Shown: positions 26,422 through 38,638, counted from the first letter of the stretch. The stretch: 64,000 nt of DNA from Planctomycetota bacterium (GCA_014381825.1 JACNKX010000100.1:35697-99696), one strand, 5' to 3'. Numbers and translations: made by a program. The notes: a model not told the origin generated them from the letters alone.

Positions 26422-29400
26422 CTATTCGCTGTCGCTGGCGGTAGGTTCGTCAGGCGTGAACAAGCTGTCGAGGACGCTCGTGGCCTCGGGAGCAGGTTCG
26501 GTTTGCACTGCTTGCTCGGCGGGCGCTGTCTCACCAGTAGCACCGTTGCCATCGTCGCCACCTTCGAGTAGCGGGAAGCTGGTAACAAGGGCTCGCTCTT
26601 TCTCGGCAGCCATCGCTTGAAGCGCCTCGGGGCGGTAACGCACTTCGGACTCTTGGAACGTTCGGAAGCCTGTTCCAGCTGGAATCAAGTGACCGAGAAT
26701 GACGTTTTCTTTCAATCCAACGAGTTCGTCGCTCTTGCCGGCCAACGCAGCTTCGGTGAGAACTTTTGTCGTTTCTTGGAAGCTGGCCGCTGAAATGAAG
26801 CTGGCACTTTGAACCGATGCTTTTGTAATGCCAAGCAACTGAGTACTCGCCGTTGCCGGCTTTGGTCGAGTTCCCTTGGCGGGTTTGCCACCCATCGTCT
26901 CAATGCGAGCGTTCTCTTGCTCGAGCGCCTCACGTGGCACGATGGTGCCCTCCTCGAACATCGTTTCACCTTTATCCGAAACCTTGAGGCATCCGGACAT
27001 GGCTTGGTTTGCTTGACGAAACTCGAAGCGATCCATATCCAGTCCCGGGAGCAACGTCGTATCGCCAGGATTCTCGATCTTCACCTTACGCAACATGCGA
27101 GCAATAATGATCTCGATATGCTTGTCGTTGATTTCAACTCGCTGGCTGCGGTACACGCTTTGGATTTCGTGGACGAGGTACTGTTGGACCGCTTCTTCAC
27201 CGGACACTCGAAGGATGTCATGCGGGACCAACGGGCCATCGACCAGCGCTTGACCAGCCTTCACGATGTCGCCTGAATGCACGAGGAACCGCTTGCCGTG
27301 AGGCACTAAGTGTTCACGTTCGATTCCGCTTTCGCTGCGGATCACGATCGTTCGCTTTCCTCGTCGCTTCTCACCCAAGATTTCGACTGTGCCATCGATC
27401 TCCGCGATGACGGCCGGATCCTTCGGCTTACGAGCCTCGAAAATCTCCGTGACGCGTGGCAGACCACCCGTGATGTCCGTGACGCCTGAGGCTTCTCGGG
27501 GCATTTCGGCGATTACCGTACCGGCCGAAACCTTCTTGCCTTCCTCGATGAGAATGTGAGCCCGCTCCGGCAGGTAGTAAACGTCCAACGGCTTGCCATC
27601 GGAATCTTCCAACACGACTTGCGGATGCAACTCGCCCTTGTGTTCCGTGATGACGGTACGAACGTGACCGCTTGGATCTTTTTCGAGTGACATCGTCTCG
27701 CCTTCGACGATATCTTCGTAGCGGATCTTACCGGCAACTTCAGCCAGAATCGGAATCGTGTGCGGATTCCATTGACACAACTTTTGGCCGGACTTGACCT
27801 CTTGGTTTTCTTCGACCAACAACGTCGCACCAGTCGGAACTTCGTACTTCTCGATTTCGCGTCCCTTCGCATCAAGGATCGCGATTTCACCATTTCGAGT
27901 CAGGACGACGTCAATGCCTTCTGAACTTCGCACCACTTTCATGTGTGTAAAGCGAACAGTGCCTTCATGCTTTGAAAGGGTTTCACTTTCCTCGACGCTC
28001 GTATTCACGGTGCCGCCGATGTGGAACGTTCGCATGGTTAACTGCGTGCCGGGCTCGCCGATACTTTGTGCACCGATGATACCAACCGCCATGCCTTCTT
28101 CGACCATGTTTCCGGTCGATAGATCCATGCCGTAGCATCCTCGGCAGACACCAAGTGCGGCGTCGCAGGTCATTGGGCTACGGACTTGAATGCGCTCCAG
28201 ACCGAGATCCTCGATCCGACGAGCGATCTCCGGCGTGATTAGTTGGCTCTCCTTGACGATAACTTCGTCGGTGATCGGATTGACAATGTTCTGACGACTG
28301 ACGCGCCCGATAATTGCATCGGTCAATCGAACTTCGACCTTCTCGCCACGGTAGATCACTCCCTTGGTGATACCTTGAGTTGTTCCGCAGTCTTCCATCG
28401 TGATCACGACGTTCTGAGCAACGTCAGCCAACTTGCGAGTCAAGTATCCGGAGTCAGCGGTCTTGAGGGCCGTGTCAGCCAGTCCCTTTCGAGCGCCATG
28501 AGTTGAACTGAAGTACTCCAACACCGTTAGACCTTCACGGAAGTTCGCCTTAATTGGCGTTTCGATGATTTCGCCAGTCGGTTTCGCCATCAGACCACGC
28601 ATACCGGCCAATTGGCGAATTTGTTCAACGCCACCACGAGCACCCGAGTTTGCCATCAGGTACACTGGGTTCACATAGCCGAGACCTCCGCGATCATCCG
28701 ACTTCATCGCTTCCATCATCTCGCCGGTAATTGCCTCGCGAGTGTGCGTCCAAGTATCGAGAACTTGGTTATAGCGCTCTTGGTCTGTAATCACACCACG
28801 CTCGTAGAGCTTCTTAAACTTTAGGACCGTCTTCTCGGCTTCGCCGATGTACCGTTCTTTCGCGTCAGGCGTCACTAAATCGTCGGTTGCGAATGAAAGA
28901 CCGCTTCTAGTGCTCTCACTGAATCCAAGGTGGTTCATGTCATCAAGCAACTTGATCGTCGCGCGACGGCCCAGTCGCTGGTAGCAGTCAGAAATCACCG
29001 ATGCAAGGTCGCCAGATTTAAGCGGCGAGTTGTAGTAGTCCATTCCCGGCGGCAGCATCATATTGAAAAGGATGCGTCCGTAAGTTGTCTCGATCAACTC
29101 GCCAGGCTTTGCCGAATCATCATCGGTCTTCAGCTTTCGACCTGTTTCTAGCCTTACCTTGATGATGGCATGGATATCGATCACGCCTTGCGAGTAAGCC
29201 AGATCGGCTTCGTCCGGCGACGAGAATGTCATCCCTTGACCCTTCCGATTAGGAAGCGAGAGGGTGACATAGTTACAACCCATCACGGTGTCCTGGGAGG
29301 GACTCATGATCGGGCGACCGTTGGACGGTGCGAAAATGTTGTTCGTCGCCAGCAGCAACGTGTGCGCTTCGACCTGAGCTTCGATCGACAGCGGTAGGTG

Positions 29401-30798
29401 TACCGCCATTTGGTCACCATCAAAGTCGGCGTTAAAACCTTTGCAGCTGAGTGGGTGCAAATGGATCGCGTTGCCTTCCACCAGGATCGGTTCGAAACCT
29501 TGAATTCCCATCCGATGCAACGTGGGGGCACGATTGAGGAGTACGGGGTGATTCTTGATCACCTGCTCAAGGATATCCCAGACTTCCTCGTCTTTACGCT
29601 CGAGCATCTTCTTTGCGCTCTTGATCGTGTCAGCATGGCCAAGTTCTTTCAGGCGACGAATGATGAACGGTTGGAATAGCTCCAACGCGATCTTCTTTGG
29701 CAAGCCGCACTGATGGAGCTTCAGCTTCGGACCAACCACAATCACGCTACGCGCAGAATAGTCGACGCGTTTTCCCAAGAGGTTTTCGCGAAATCGTCCC
29801 TGCTTGCCCTTGATCATGTCGGTCAAGGACTTGAGCGGGCGATTACTGCTGCCCAAGACTGGACGTTTACAGCGATTGTTATCGAACAGGGCGTCGACCG
29901 ATTGCTGCAACATCCGCTTCTCGTTGCGAATGATCACCTCCGGCGCGTTCAAATCGACGAGCTTGCGGAGCCTGTTGTTTCGATTAATGATTCGGCGATA
30001 GAGGTCATTTAGATCGCTGGTCGCAAAGTTGCCGGAATCGAGTAGTACGAGTGGACGCAAGTCGGGCGGAATGACTGGAATGACATCCAAGACCATCCAC
30101 TCTGGACGATTGTCGCTGTCTCGAATCGCTTCGACGATCTTCAATCGGTTCGTTAGGTCTTTGCGCTTTTGCTTCGAATTGGTTGTCGCCAAATCGGTAC
30201 GTAGATCTTGTGACAGCTTCACGAGATCGAGAACACCGAGCAACTTGCGGATTGCTTCGGCACCCATATCCGCCTCGAAAGCATTTTCTCCCCATTGTTC
30301 GCGGGCGGCTCGATATTCTTCTTCGGTGAGAAGTTGCTGACGCTCCAAGCTTGTTTCGCCTGGATCAACGACGACGTAGTCTTGAAAGTAGATCACCTTT
30401 TCCAGGCTGGTCGTTTTCATCTCGAGCAGGTTGCCGAGACGGCTGGGCATGGCCTTGAAGAACCAGATGTGGACCACAGGTGCCGCCAGTTCGATGTGTC
30501 CCATCCTTTTGCGACGAACGCGCGAGTGTGTGACCTTCACACCGCATCGATCGCAAATCATTCCCTTGTACTTCATGCCACGGTATTTACCGCAGGCGCA
30601 TTCCCAGTCCTTCTCTGGGCCAAAAATTCGCTCGCAGAAAAGACCATCTTTCTCCGGACGATAGGTCCGATAGTTGATGGTTTCGGGCTTCTTTACTTCG
30701 CCGAACGACCAGCTGCGAATATCATGAGGCCGGGCCAAGCTGATCTTGACGGCCGCGTAGTCGTTAATTCGATCGTAAGAGCCTTCACCGATGGTCAT
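26422..30798 (-). CDS. rpoC: DNA-directed RNA polymerase subunit beta'
   Basis: Catalytic subunit of RNA polymerase. Zinc site 1 is formed by C67, C69, C82 and C85 (CACGKY...CDRCGV). The active-site Mg-binding loop [11 protein letters not shown] is intact near residue 450. Zinc site 2 is [11 protein letters not shown]. The rudder and lid neighbourhood includes [20 protein letters not shown], and the trigger-loop region [18 protein letters not shown]. The length of 1458 residues is in the range for bacteria with a C-terminal extension; the last 60 residues are acidic and Ala/Pro-rich. The gene follows rpoB after 138 bases and is the last gene of the cluster. Confidence 0.99.
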   Translation of the reverse strand: MTIGEGSYDRINDYAAVKISLARPHDIRSWSFGEVKKPETINYRTYRPEKDGLFCERIFGPEKDWECACGKYRGMKYKGMICDRCGVKVTHSRVRRKRMGHIELAAPVVHIWFFKAMPSRLGNLLEMKTTSLEKVIYFQDYVVVDPGETSLERQQLLTEEEYRAAREQWGENAFEADMGAEAIRKLLGVLDLVKLSQDLRTDLATTNSKQKRKDLTNRLKIVEAIRDSDNRPEWMVLDVIPVIPPDLRPLVLLDSGNFATSDLNDLYRRIINRNNRLRKLVDLNAPEVIIRNEKRMLQQSVDALFDNNRCKRPVLGSSNRPLKSLTDMIKGKQGRFRENLLGKRVDYSARSVIVVGPKLKLHQCGLPKKIALELFQPFIIRRLKELGHADTIKSAKKMLERKDEEVWDILEQVIKNHPVLLNRAPTLHRMGIQGFEPILVEGNAIHLHPLSCKGFNADFDGDQMAVHLPLSIEAQVEAHTLLLATNNIFAPSNGRPIMSPSQDTVMGCNYVTLSLPNRKGQGMTFSSPDEADLAYSQGVIDIHAIIKVRLETGRKLKTDDDSAKPGELIETTYGRILFNMMLPPGMDYYNSPLKSGDLASVISDCYQRLGRRATIKLLDDMNHLGFSESTRSGLSFATDDLVTPDAKERYIGEAEKTVLKFKKLYERGVITDQERYNQVLDTWTHTREAITGEMMEAMKSDDRGGLGYVNPVYLMANSGARGGVEQIRQLAGMRGLMAKPTGEIIETPIKANFREGLTVLEYFSSTHGARKGLADTALKTADSGYLTRKLADVAQNVVITMEDCGTTQGITKGVIYRGEKVEVRLTDAIIGRVSRQNIVNPITDEVIVKESQLITPEIARRIEDLGLERIQVRSPMTCDAALGVCRGCYGMDLSTGNMVEEGMAVGIIGAQSIGEPGTQLTMRTFHIGGTVNTSVEESETLSKHEGTVRFTHMKVVRSSEGIDVVLTRNGEIAILDAKGREIEKYEVPTGATLLVEENQEVKSGQKLCQWNPHTIPILAEVAGKIRYEDIVEGETMSLEKDPSGHVRTVITEHKGELHPQVVLEDSDGKPLDVYYLPERAHILIEEGKKVSAGTVIAEMPREASGVTDITGGLPRVTEIFEARKPKDPAVIAEIDGTVEILGEKRRGKRTIVIRSESGIEREHLVPHGKRFLVHSGDIVKAGQALVDGPLVPHDILRVSGEEAVQQYLVHEIQSVYRSQRVEINDKHIEIIIARMLRKVKIENPGDTTLLPGLDMDRFEFRQANQAMSGCLKVSDKGETMFEEGTIVPREALEQENARIETMGGKPAKGTRPKPATASTQLLGITKASVQSASFISAASFQETTKVLTEAALAGKSDELVGLKENVILGHLIPAGTGFRTFQESEVRYRPEALQAMAAEKERALVTSFPLLEGGDDGNGATGETAPAEQAVQTEPAPEATSVLDSLFTPDEPTASDSE

Positions 30799-30936
30799 AA
30801 GCCCGTGCTCCTGTTTAAGTCACCGTACTGAGTTACTGGGTCTTTCGGAACGAGGCTGTCGCTCCGAGTAACCGTGAGGTGCGATTCGTTTATGTAAAAG
30901 GCGTGTCGCCGTGGATATCGATCGACTAGGGAACTG

Positions 30937-33900
30937 CTAGACGCGTCGCTTCTCAAGTTGCATGTTCAGCGCCAAGCCGCGGATCTCGTTTGTCAACACG
31001 TCAAAGCTGGCAGGCGTCCCGGCTTCGAGTGTGTTCTCTCCCTTAACCATCGACTCGTAAATCTTGGTACGACCTTCAACGTCGTCACTCTTTACAGTGA
31101 GCAATTCTTGAAGAATATATGCTGCACCGTACGCTTCCAACGCCCAGACTTCCATTTCACCGAAGCGTTGACCACCAAAGCGAGCTTTGCCGCCTAGCGG
31201 TTGTTGTGTGATCAGCGAGTAAGGTCCAGTGCTTCGAGCGTGAACCTTGTCGTCGACCAAGTGGTGCAGCTTCAGCATGTAGATGTAGCCGACCGTTGTC
31301 TCTTGCTCCATTGCAACGCCGGTTCGACCGTCGTGCAGTGTCACTTTTCCGTGCCGAGGGAGCCCGGCTTCTTCGAGACAATCGTTGATCGTCTCTTCCG
31401 ACGCACCGTCGAAGACGGGGGTAATCGCCTGAAATCCAAGCTTCGCGCCCGCCCATCCAAGATGTGTTTCGAGAATCTGACCAACATTCATACGGCTGGG
31501 AACGCCGAGCGGGTTCAGCATGATCTGGATCGGGGTTCCATCCGGTAGGAACGGCATGTCCTCCACAGGCAGGATCTTGGAGATCACACCCTTGTTACCG
31601 TGACGTCCGGCCATTTTATCGCCGACCGAAATCGTTCGCTTTGTGGCAATGTAGACCTTCACCATCTGAAGCACACCGCTGCGAAGCTCGTCGCCCCGCT
31701 TCATGCTATTCAGATTGCGATCGCGAACGTCGATTGCTTCTTCGACCGGACCCCACAGATCCTTGTAGACCTGCTGTACTTGCGCGATCAGACCTTCGCT
31801 ACGCATATTCGCCGTGATCGTCTCCATGCGAAATTGCTGTGCTCGCTCGGCGACAAACTTCGGGTCTTGATCGCGGACGAGCGGCGTGCCATCTTCGTCG
31901 GTCAGTGTTCGGCCAAGTACTTTTTCCATCTCGCCAACCAACTCGCCGAACACTTCGGCGATTCGAGCGTTACCTACCGTCTCGGCGTCTTTCAACTCCT
32001 TTTCGAATTGCTTTCGCTCTTCGTCACCGAGGCTCATTCGTCGGGAGAACTTCTGGGTATTGATGACAATTCCTTCGATACCAGACGGTACTTCCAAGGA
32101 ATCATTCTTTACATCTTCGCCAGCTCGTCCGAAGATTGCATGGAGGAGCTTTTCTTCAGGCGTCAACTCAGTCTTTGACTTGGGCGAGACCTTGCCGACC
32201 AAGATATCGCCGGGCCGAACATAAGTTCCGATGCGAACGATACCACTCTCGTCAAGATTGCGGAGTGCCTTCTCGCTGACATTCGGAATGTCTCGCGTGA
32301 ATTCCTCCCGACCGAGCTTTGTTTCACGGATCTCCACATCGGACTCTTCGATATGAATCGAAGTGTACGTGTCGCTCTTGACCAACTCTTCGCTGATGAT
32401 GATCGCGTCTTCATAATTGTAGCCGTCAAACGACATGAACCCGACCAGAACGTTTCGACCCAAAGCCAGTTCACCATTAAAAGTTGCGGCGCCATCGGCC
32501 AGAACTTGGCCGCGATCAACCTTGTCGCCCAATCCAACGATCGGCTTTTGATTACAGCAAGTCCGTTCGTTAAGGCCCACGAATTTCTTTAGAGGGTAAA
32601 CATCGTTACCGACCTCGATTCGATCGGAATCACAGTAAGTTACTTTGCCCGCACGATCGGCGCGAACCAACATGCTTGAGTTTTGAGCCACCTCGCGTTC
32701 CATGCCTGTACCCACGATCGGCGGCTCCGTGATCAACAGAGGAACGGCTTGGCGTTGCATATTCGACCCCATCAAGGCTCGGTTCGCATCGTCATGCTCG
32801 AGGAACGGAATCAAACCCGCCGACACGCCAACCATTTGGCTTGGAGCGACGTCAATGTATTCGACTTGATCAGGATGAACGATTTCAAAGTCCGATCGGT
32901 GTCGTGCGATCAGATTCGCGCCACCGACCAAACTGCCAGCCTTTACTTCGGTATCCGCAGGCGCGACATAGGCCTCAGACTCTTCGTCCGCCCGCAACCA
33001 GACAACCTCATCGGTAAGCCTTCCTTTCGTGACCTCGCGATAGGGCGTCACTAAGAAGCCGTAGTCATCGACACCTGCATAAATCGCAAGACTAGAGATC
33101 AGGCCAATGTTCGTACCTTCAGGCGTTTCGATTGGGCAGATTCGACCGTAGTGCGAGATATGAACGTCGCGAACTTCGAAGCCAGCTCGCTTTCGATTCA
33201 GACCACCGGGGCCGAGTGCTGAGAGTCGGCGTTCATGAGTCAACTGCGATAACGGATTCGTCTGATCGACGACCTGAGACAATTCACCACGTCCGAAAAA
33301 GTACTCGATGGCGGCTGAAACACTCTTTGGGTTCACCAGACTTCGAGGAGTCATATCCTCTTGATCCTTGAGGCTCATGCGTTCCTGAACCGTTCGGCGA
33401 AGCTTCAGGAATCCCTTGCGCAACTCATCCGACGCCAACTCGTCGATTGTTCGTAGTCTTCGGTTACCAAGATGGTCGATGTCGTCGATTTGGGCACCAC
33501 CTGAGACAAACAAACTGAGGAGATAGGTGACTGCCGAAATCAGGTCGTCGGGACGAAGTGTCATTTCCTTTTCAGAAACACCGAGCTCCAGCTTTCGGTT
33601 AATGCGGAAACGTCCTACGCGACCGAGGCGATACCGATTGACGTCGTAAAACTTCTCTTGGAATAGCGTGCGAGCTTTTTCCAATTGCGGCGGGTTGCCG
33701 GGGCGCAGACGTTGATAGATCCGCAGTAGAGCTTCTTCGTGGCTCGAAGTGACATCTTCGGCAAGGCTGTTTGTGATCAGAGCCGACGATGGGGGTGACA
33801 TGACCTCCACCTTCTTGATGCCGGCAGTACAAATCAATTCCGCGGCGTTCTTGGTGATCTTTTGACCTGCTTCGATGACGATTTCGCCCGCGCGTTCGCT

Positions 33901-34656
33901 ATTGGCCGGATAGACAATGTCATCGACGGCAATCTTTCCGTCGATTTTGGTGACGCTGCGCCCGTCAACAATCTTCTCGGAAGATGTTTCGTAAAACGCT
34001 CGCAGAAGTTCGGCGTCGGAACTGTACTTCGGGTCCATCGCTCGTAGCAGCGTCATCGCCGAGAACTTTCCGCTTTGGTCGATGCGAACTGACAGCGCTT
34101 CCTTCTTCGTCACGTTCAGTTCAATCCAGCTGCCACGTTCAGGAATGATTCGGCAACTCGGCAGTTTTCGATCCGACGTGCCGTCTTGTTCCAAGACAAA
34201 GTCGATACCCGGGCTACGATGCAACTGGCTGACGACAACACGCTCGGCACCGTTGATGATAAATTCACCACCACCGAGCATGATCGGGATGTCGCCCAGA
34301 TAGACCTCTTCCTCAACAGGTTGATCCTTGTTCAGGCGAAGCCAGACGCGAAACGGCTTGCCAAAGGTCAATCGAAGTTGCCGGCACTCTTCCGGGGTGT
34401 AGCGTGGTTTGCCGAGTTCGTATCGAAGGTACTCAAGCGTGATTTGCTTGTCGTAGCTTTCGACCGGAAATATCTCGCGCAGCACGCCCTCGAGACCTTG
34501 ATCCTTGCGTTTTTCGGACGAAAGGTTCTCTTGGAGAAAGGCCGCATAACTCGCTGTCTGAATCTCGGTTAGGTCGGGAGCCAGGAAGGACTCGCGTCCA
34601 CTTCCAAAACGACGAACCTGGGTTGGCATCAAACGTCGTTCTGCTGAGGTAGCCAT
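30937..34656 (-). CDS. rpoB: DNA-directed RNA polymerase subunit beta
   Basis: All main beta-subunit regions are visible: the fork/rifampicin region ([20 protein letters not shown] ... [16 protein letters not shown]), [20 protein letters not shown], the active-site region LLVGFMSF-like [37 protein letters not shown] and the C-terminal clamp piece [20 protein letters not shown]. Compared with the E. coli rifampicin region, positions equivalent to Q510, F514, M515 and N518 are E, V, V and T. The 1239-residue length is normal for a bacterium without large lineage insertions. The 291 bases to rplL hold no gene and probably carry leader or processing signals. Confidence 0.99.
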   Translation of the reverse strand: MATSAERRLMPTQVRRFGSGRESFLAPDLTEIQTASYAAFLQENLSSEKRKDQGLEGVLREIFPVESYDKQITLEYLRYELGKPRYTPEECRQLRLTFGKPFRVWLRLNKDQPVEEEVYLGDIPIMLGGGEFIINGAERVVVSQLHRSPGIDFVLEQDGTSDRKLPSCRIIPERGSWIELNVTKKEALSVRIDQSGKFSAMTLLRAMDPKYSSDAELLRAFYETSSEKIVDGRSVTKIDGKIAVDDIVYPANSERAGEIVIEAGQKITKNAAELICTAGIKKVEVMSPPSSALITNSLAEDVTSSHEEALLRIYQRLRPGNPPQLEKARTLFQEKFYDVNRYRLGRVGRFRINRKLELGVSEKEMTLRPDDLISAVTYLLSLFVSGGAQIDDIDHLGNRRLRTIDELASDELRKGFLKLRRTVQERMSLKDQEDMTPRSLVNPKSVSAAIEYFFGRGELSQVVDQTNPLSQLTHERRLSALGPGGLNRKRAGFEVRDVHISHYGRICPIETPEGTNIGLISSLAIYAGVDDYGFLVTPYREVTKGRLTDEVVWLRADEESEAYVAPADTEVKAGSLVGGANLIARHRSDFEIVHPDQVEYIDVAPSQMVGVSAGLIPFLEHDDANRALMGSNMQRQAVPLLITEPPIVGTGMEREVAQNSSMLVRADRAGKVTYCDSDRIEVGNDVYPLKKFVGLNERTCCNQKPIVGLGDKVDRGQVLADGAATFNGELALGRNVLVGFMSFDGYNYEDAIIISEELVKSDTYTSIHIEESDVEIRETKLGREEFTRDIPNVSEKALRNLDESGIVRIGTYVRPGDILVGKVSPKSKTELTPEEKLLHAIFGRAGEDVKNDSLEVPSGIEGIVINTQKFSRRMSLGDEERKQFEKELKDAETVGNARIAEVFGELVGEMEKVLGRTLTDEDGTPLVRDQDPKFVAERAQQFRMETITANMRSEGLIAQVQQVYKDLWGPVEEAIDVRDRNLNSMKRGDELRSGVLQMVKVYIATKRTISVGDKMAGRHGNKGVISKILPVEDMPFLPDGTPIQIMLNPLGVPSRMNVGQILETHLGWAGAKLGFQAITPVFDGASEETINDCLEEAGLPRHGKVTLHDGRTGVAMEQETTVGYIYMLKLHHLVDDKVHARSTGPYSLITQQPLGGKARFGGQRFGEMEVWALEAYGAAYILQELLTVKSDDVEGRTKIYESMVKGENTLEAGTPASFDVLTNEIRGLALNMQLEKRRV

Positions 34657-34947
34657 AAGCGTTCTCTCTCCGCTAAATAGAATTGGTCAAACTCGGAACG
34701 ACACGTCTGTCACCGTCTTGTTGTGGCCCAATAATTGGCGTCTAAACAAGCACATATCAACAGCCATCAATTCCAAGGGCGACTCGGGAACTGGCGCGCA
34801 CCACTCCCAAAGGCAGGCAAATACAGCGCGGACAAATACTCCAAAGTACTGTGCGCCGCAAACCGTACGGTAAAGATCAAACAAACGTCTCCCACTTACG
34901 TTCCGGCACACGTAGTCGCTGACCGAAACGACACTGTGTTAGAACCG

Positions 34948-35355
34948 TTACGCCTTGAGTTCGACGGAGGCACCAGCTGCTTCCAACTCCGCCTTGATCT
35001 TTTCAGCATCTTCCTTGGCAGCCTTCTCTTTGATCGTCGCGGGTGTCGCTTCGACCAACTTTTTGGCTTCCATCAGAGTCGATCCGGTGATGGTCTTTAC
35101 GACCTTCACGACATCCAGCTTCTTGTCACCGAAGCCAGTCATCACGACGTCGAATTCAGTTGGCTCAGCAGCAGCTTCGCCACCGCCTTCGGCAGGAGCC
35201 ATCATTACGGCACCACCACCCGCAGCGGGTTCGATGCCGTATTCGTCTTTGATGTAATCACTGAGTTCTTTGGCTTGCTTGAGTGTCAACTCAGCAATCT
35301 TATCGCCAATTTCCTTCAAATCAGCCGAGACTTCAACAGTTGCGCTTTCGGACAT
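34948..35355 (-). CDS. rplL: 50S ribosomal protein L7/L12
   Basis: Ribosomal stalk protein that recruits translation GTPases. The N-terminal dimerisation helix pair ([20 protein letters not shown]) is followed by an Ala/Gly-rich hinge ([19 protein letters not shown]) and the conserved C-terminal domain ([40 protein letters not shown]). The length of 135 residues is slightly above E. coli's 121 because of the longer N-terminus and hinge. The gene follows rplJ after 127 bases that hold two small hairpins. Confidence 0.99.
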   Translation of the reverse strand: MSESATVEVSADLKEIGDKIAELTLKQAKELSDYIKDEYGIEPAAGGGAVMMAPAEGGGEAAAEPTEFDVVMTGFGDKKLDVVKVVKTITGSTLMEAKKLVEATPATIKEKAAKEDAEKIKAELEAAGASVELKA

Positions 35356-35384
35356 TTCTGCTAACTTCCTTTCCCGTTACCTTC

Positions 35385-35401
35385 GCCACCCAACGGGTGG
35401 C
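35385..35401. repeat. Small hairpin between rplJ and rplL (first)
   Basis: GCCACCC (35385-35391), loop AAC, GGGTGGC (35395-35401): a perfect 7-bp stem. It lies about 30 bases upstream of the rplL start on the minus strand. Structures between rplJ and rplL are known in other bacteria to adjust L12 output; that role is inferred here. Confidence 0.5.
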
Positions 35402-35439
35402 TAATTAATTGTGAGCTGCGTTTTGCTGTGTATGAATGA

Positions 35440-35456
35440 CTCAGCACAAAGCTGAG
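35440..35456. repeat. Small hairpin between rplJ and rplL (second)
   Basis: CTCAGC (35440-35445), loop ACAAA, GCTGAG (35451-35456): a perfect 6-bp stem, 26 bases downstream of the rplJ stop on the minus strand. It could mark an mRNA processing or attenuation point. Confidence 0.45.
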
Positions 35457-35482
35457 AACGGACGCTACGAACTTTCGCGAAC

Positions 35483-36001
35483 CTATTCCTCTTCGGACTT
35501 CTGTTTGATCTGACTGGCGAGTGCGCCACCGGCAGCCGTAAGCTGAGACACCAAGTTGGCCCCCGGCGCCAACACTTGGCCCATCAGTAAGCTGAGTTGC
35601 TCCATACGGTTCGGCCACTTGCTGATTTCTTTGACTTTCTCCGACGTAAGATGTTCACCATCCATCACGCCGCCACGAGGCTCAAAGTTTTTGAAGTCCC
35701 CGCTCTTATCAACACTTGTGACTTCCTTCACTAGCGAGATAAAATCTTCACCGCCCCAAACGACCGCCAAGGCACCTTCAGTACCTTCGAAGGCCGCGCT
35801 CAAGGGAGTTCCTTCGGTCGCACGTTTCGCCAGGCTGTTCTTTACGACCAACAGGCCGATGCCCTTGTCGCGAAACTGCTTGCGAAGCGAGACGGTATCG
35901 TTGGCTTCCATTCCGATGACGTTCACCAAAACCGCGTCGTCGACGCCGTCCAGCCGTCGCTTCAAATCCTGGACAACTAAGTCCTTTACGTACTTACTCA
36001 T
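35483..36001 (-). CDS. rplJ: 50S ribosomal protein L10
   Basis: L10 anchors L7/L12 dimers to the ribosome. The N-terminal domain shows VQDLKRRLDGVDDAVLVNVI, RKQFRDKGIGLLVVKNSLAK and FEGTEGALAVVWGG. The C-terminal helix that binds L12 ends in SQLTAAGGALASQIKQKSEE. The length of 172 residues is normal. The gene starts 21 bases after the rplA stop, leaving no room for the classical L10 leader structure upstream. Confidence 0.99.
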   Translation of the reverse strand: MSKYVKDLVVQDLKRRLDGVDDAVLVNVIGMEANDTVSLRKQFRDKGIGLLVVKNSLAKRATEGTPLSAAFEGTEGALAVVWGGEDFISLVKEVTSVDKSGDFKNFEPRGGVMDGEHLTSEKVKEISKWPNRMEQLSLLMGQVLAPGANLVSQLTAAGGALASQIKQKSEEE

Positions 36002-36022
36002 AATTCCACGCTATTGAATTCG

Positions 36023-36703
36023 TTAAACCGCTACCGCAACCCCGGGGCTCATCGTTGCGCAGATTGAAATGCTCCGCAGATAGGTCCCTTTGATTGAGAT
36101 TGGCTTCAGGCCATTGATGTGATCGAGAAACGACTGAATGTTTTCCTGCAAGAGAGTCTTGTCAAAGCTCAGTTTTCCGACGACGGCATGCACGTTTCCG
36201 CCGGAATCGTTTCGGAACTCGACTTTACCCGCCTTATATTCCTGAACAACTTTGGCTACGTCAGGGGTAACCGTACCGGCACGCGGTGATGGCATCAAAC
36301 CACGTGGGCCGAGCACGCGACCTAAGGGGCCAACCAAGCCCATCATGTCGGGAGCAGCAATACACACGTCAAAGTCGAGCCATCCGTCCTTGATACGCTT
36401 GGCCAAATCTTCCTGACCGACCTCATCGGCACCCGCTTCTGTGGCGGCTGCTGCCAGGTCACCTTTGGCGAAGACAACCACTCGCTGCGTTCGACCGATC
36501 CCGTGCGGCAATACGACCGAACCACGAACAATTTGGTCGGCTTGCTTGGGATCGATCCCCAACCGCATGTGAATTTCGACCGTCTGATCGAACTTTGTAG
36601 TTCCAAAGTCCTTCAACGTTTCAACGGCAGTCGTCAACGCGACTGGCTCCGGTGACTTTTGCTTACTCTCAAGAGCTCGATATCTTTTCGATTGTTTTGG
36701 CAT
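36023..36703 (-). CDS. rplA: 50S ribosomal protein L1
   Basis: L1 binds 23S rRNA at the stalk that moves deacylated tRNA and often represses its own operon. Motifs: [60 protein letters not shown] and the C-terminal [19 protein letters not shown]. It has 226 residues, as expected. Only two bases separate it from the rplK stop, so translation of the two is probably coupled. Confidence 0.99.
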   Translation of the reverse strand: MPKQSKRYRALESKQKSPEPVALTTAVETLKDFGTTKFDQTVEIHMRLGIDPKQADQIVRGSVVLPHGIGRTQRVVVFAKGDLAAAATEAGADEVGQEDLAKRIKDGWLDFDVCIAAPDMMGLVGPLGRVLGPRGLMPSPRAGTVTPDVAKVVQEYKAGKVEFRNDSGGNVHAVVGKLSFDKTLLQENIQSFLDHINGLKPISIKGTYLRSISICATMSPGVAVAV

Positions 36704-36705
36704 TT

Positions 36706-37131
36706 CTAACCCTCCACCTCCAGGCCCATGCTGCGCGCTGTACCTTCGATCATCCGACGGGCGTGATCGAGATCACGGGCGTTTAAATCCGCCATCTTTT
36801 TGTGGCAAATGTCTTCCAATTGAGCGATCGACACCTTGCCAACCTTGTCGCGATTCGGGACACCCGAACCTTTCGCAATCCCGGCAGCTTGCTTTAGCAA
36901 TGCAGCAGCAGGAGGGCTCTTCGTCTCGAATTCGAAAGAACGGTCGTTAAAGACGCTAACGACAACAGGAATCGGAGTTCCGTTGTATTCCTTCGTCCGG
37001 TCATTGAACTGTTGAACGAATTGCCCGAGATTAATCCCGAACTTACCGAGCGACGTACCAACCGGAGGAGCAGGAGTCGCCTGACCACCCGGCACTTGAA
37101 ACTTCGCTTGTCCTACGAGCTGCTTTGCCAT
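36706..37131 (-). CDS. rplK: 50S ribosomal protein L11
   Basis: L11 forms the GTPase-associated centre with 23S rRNA. The N-terminal half includes [20 protein letters not shown] and [20 protein letters not shown]. The C-terminal RNA-binding half includes [40 protein letters not shown] and [18 protein letters not shown]. At 141 residues it is the standard length. It lies 31 bases after nusG and immediately upstream of rplA. Confidence 0.99.
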   Translation of the reverse strand: MAKQLVGQAKFQVPGGQATPAPPVGTSLGKFGINLGQFVQQFNDRTKEYNGTPIPVVVSVFNDRSFEFETKSPPAAALLKQAAGIAKGSGVPNRDKVGKVSIAQLEDICHKKMADLNARDLDHARRMIEGTARSMGLEVEG

Positions 37132-37162
37132 TACCTATGTTTCCAGTCTCAGAATCGAGCCG

Positions 37163-38032
37163 CTAAACTGCTTCGATTTGCCAGTGTTCCAACTCCACCG
37201 GAGTCGAACGGCCAAAGATATTAATCATCACCGTGACGCGACCGTTCGCTTCGTCCACACCTTCGACATCACCTTCAAAATTCTGAAAGTAGCCGTCCTT
37301 CACGCGCACACGGTCGCCGACGCTAAACGGAATCGCGGTTTTCACTTGCTGATCACTGTCATCCTCGTCGGCACCAAGCTTGAGAATCCGCTCGACATCA
37401 GCCGGGTCCATTGCAGCGGGACGACCAGCCGATCCCGTAAAGTCACCGATTCCCGATGTCTCACGAACTGCGAACCAAGTATCGTCATTGATCGCCATAT
37501 TGACCATGATGTAACCTGGATACAGCTTCTTTTTGACAACTCGTCGCTTGCCGGTCTTCGTAAATTCGGCAATGTCTTCCGTCGGCACGATAACGTCGCC
37601 GAAGTAGCGTTCTAAGCCTTCAATCTTGACCTTGCGTTCCAACGCGGCGCGAATTGATTCCTCGCGATTCACCTGCACCTTCAGGATATACCACTCTGTC
37701 TTGATCTCTTCGTCCGCAATCGACTCTTCCTGAATCAACTCCAACGGCTCGACGTCGACGTCTTCATCCAACTGATCGTCTGCTTCCTCATCGTCTTCGT
37801 GCTGATCTTCTGCGGCATCGCTAACCGGCTCCGTGGTCAAGTCGCCGTCGGTTGCATTTGATGTGCCTTCAGTTGCGACCGTTTCGTCTCGATCAGTTAC
37901 AGCCTCCGTAACCGTCGACCCGTCAGCAGTGACTGCAGAGTCTCCAACTCCGACAACCGTATCGCCGGTTTCAGTATCTTGCGGGACTTCAGGCGTCTCT
38001 TCGCGACTGTCTGATTCGACGTTCACCGACAA
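37163..38032 (-). CDS. nusG: Transcription termination/antitermination factor NusG with acidic N-terminal extension
   Basis: The conserved NusG core begins at about residue 113 (EWYILKVQVNREESIRAALE) and contains the NGN domain (LYPGYIMVNMAINDDTWFAV) and a C-terminal KOW domain (FSVGDRVRVKDGYFQNFEGD, FGRSTPVELEHWQIEAV). NusG binds RNA polymerase beta' and links it to Rho or to the ribosome. The first 110 residues are Asp/Glu/Thr/Val-rich with no lysine and only two arginines, a long acidic tail absent from E. coli NusG (181 residues against 289 here). No internal Met lies near the core, so the extension is very likely translated. The gene sits between secE and rplK as usual. Confidence 0.98.
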   Translation of the reverse strand: MSVNVESDSREETPEVPQDTETGDTVVGVGDSAVTADGSTVTEAVTDRDETVATEGTSNATDGDLTTEPVSDAAEDQHEDDEEADDQLDEDVDVEPLELIQEESIADEEIKTEWYILKVQVNREESIRAALERKVKIEGLERYFGDVIVPTEDIAEFTKTGKRRVVKKKLYPGYIMVNMAINDDTWFAVRETSGIGDFTGSAGRPAAMDPADVERILKLGADEDDSDQQVKTAIPFSVGDRVRVKDGYFQNFEGDVEGVDEANGRVTVMINIFGRSTPVELEHWQIEAV

Positions 38033-38070
38033 ACTCCTAGATCAAACGGAAAGGCCTACCGTAGCCAGTC

Positions 38071-38502
38071 CTACTTGAGCACACCGAGGACGTTTTTGAA
38101 CAAGTACTGCCATAAAACGTCATAACCGAAGAGCACCATCGCGAGCATAAAGATGACAAAGATCACAACCACCGAACTGCGAATTAATTCGCCTTTCGAC
38201 GGCCAGGAAACCTTGTTCATCTCCGCTTCAACAGCGATCAAAAAGTCCGCAAATCGCGGATAATTTACTCCGCGATAGGCGGCCCAAAAACCGACTACCA
38301 ACAAGGTCAACGGCCCGACATATTGCCAAACATCTGCTTCATATAGCGTCTGATACAACCTGAGGGACGCCAATGCGATTACGGCCCAGATCACGGCGCA
38401 CGTAACTTGACGGGTAATTCTTCCCTGGCTTGGCTTGTACAAGCCAAGCTGAAATATCTCGCCTACGAAGCTACTTGCTGGCATTGCTTTCTGTTTTGAC
38501 AT
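38071..38502 (-). CDS. secE: Protein translocase subunit SecE
   Basis: The ATG at 38502 is preferred because GGAGGTGAT, a near-perfect anti-16S match, ends seven bases before it. A GTG at 38514 is in frame but lies inside that ribosome-binding site. SecE stabilises SecY in the translocon. Three membrane helices are visible: TRQVTCAVIWAVIALASLRL, YVGPLTLLVVGFWAAYRG and SSVVVIFVIFMLAMVLFGYD. The hallmark EMNKVSWPSKGELIR precedes the last one. The three-helix arrangement resembles the E. coli form rather than the single-helix form. Confidence 0.97.
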   Translation of the reverse strand: MSKQKAMPASSFVGEIFQLGLYKPSQGRITRQVTCAVIWAVIALASLRLYQTLYEADVWQYVGPLTLLVVGFWAAYRGVNYPRFADFLIAVEAEMNKVSWPSKGELIRSSVVVIFVIFMLAMVLFGYDVLWQYLFKNVLGVLK

Positions 38503-38596
38503 CTGGCGTATCACCTCCGCAGTCCATGCGTTTTGATCGCGTCCTTGCGAATGTTACTTAACCGTGAATCGTGTTCCCACCAAAGTCACTCCCGGC

Positions 38597-38623
38597 CTAA
38601 GAGGCGATGATCACGCCTCTTAG
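38597..38623. repeat. Perfect 10-bp hairpin between tRNA-Trp and secE
   Basis: CTAAGAGGCG (38597-38606), loop ATGATCA, CGCCTCTTAG (38614-38623). It lies 16 bases downstream of the tRNA-Trp 3' end on the minus strand. No U-tract follows, so it may be a processing signal or a U-less terminator for the tuf/tRNA-Trp transcript. Confidence 0.55.
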
Positions 38624-38638
38624 CACCAGGAAACTGAA

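Noticed and set aside
35356..36022. L10 leader regulatory RNA
   Set aside because: Only 21 bases separate rplA and rplJ, too short for a leader; the small hairpins lie after rplJ instead.
38503..38514. GTG start for secE four codons upstream
   Set aside because: This GTG lies inside the GGAGGTGAT ribosome-binding site of the ATG at 38502, so the ATG is the better start.
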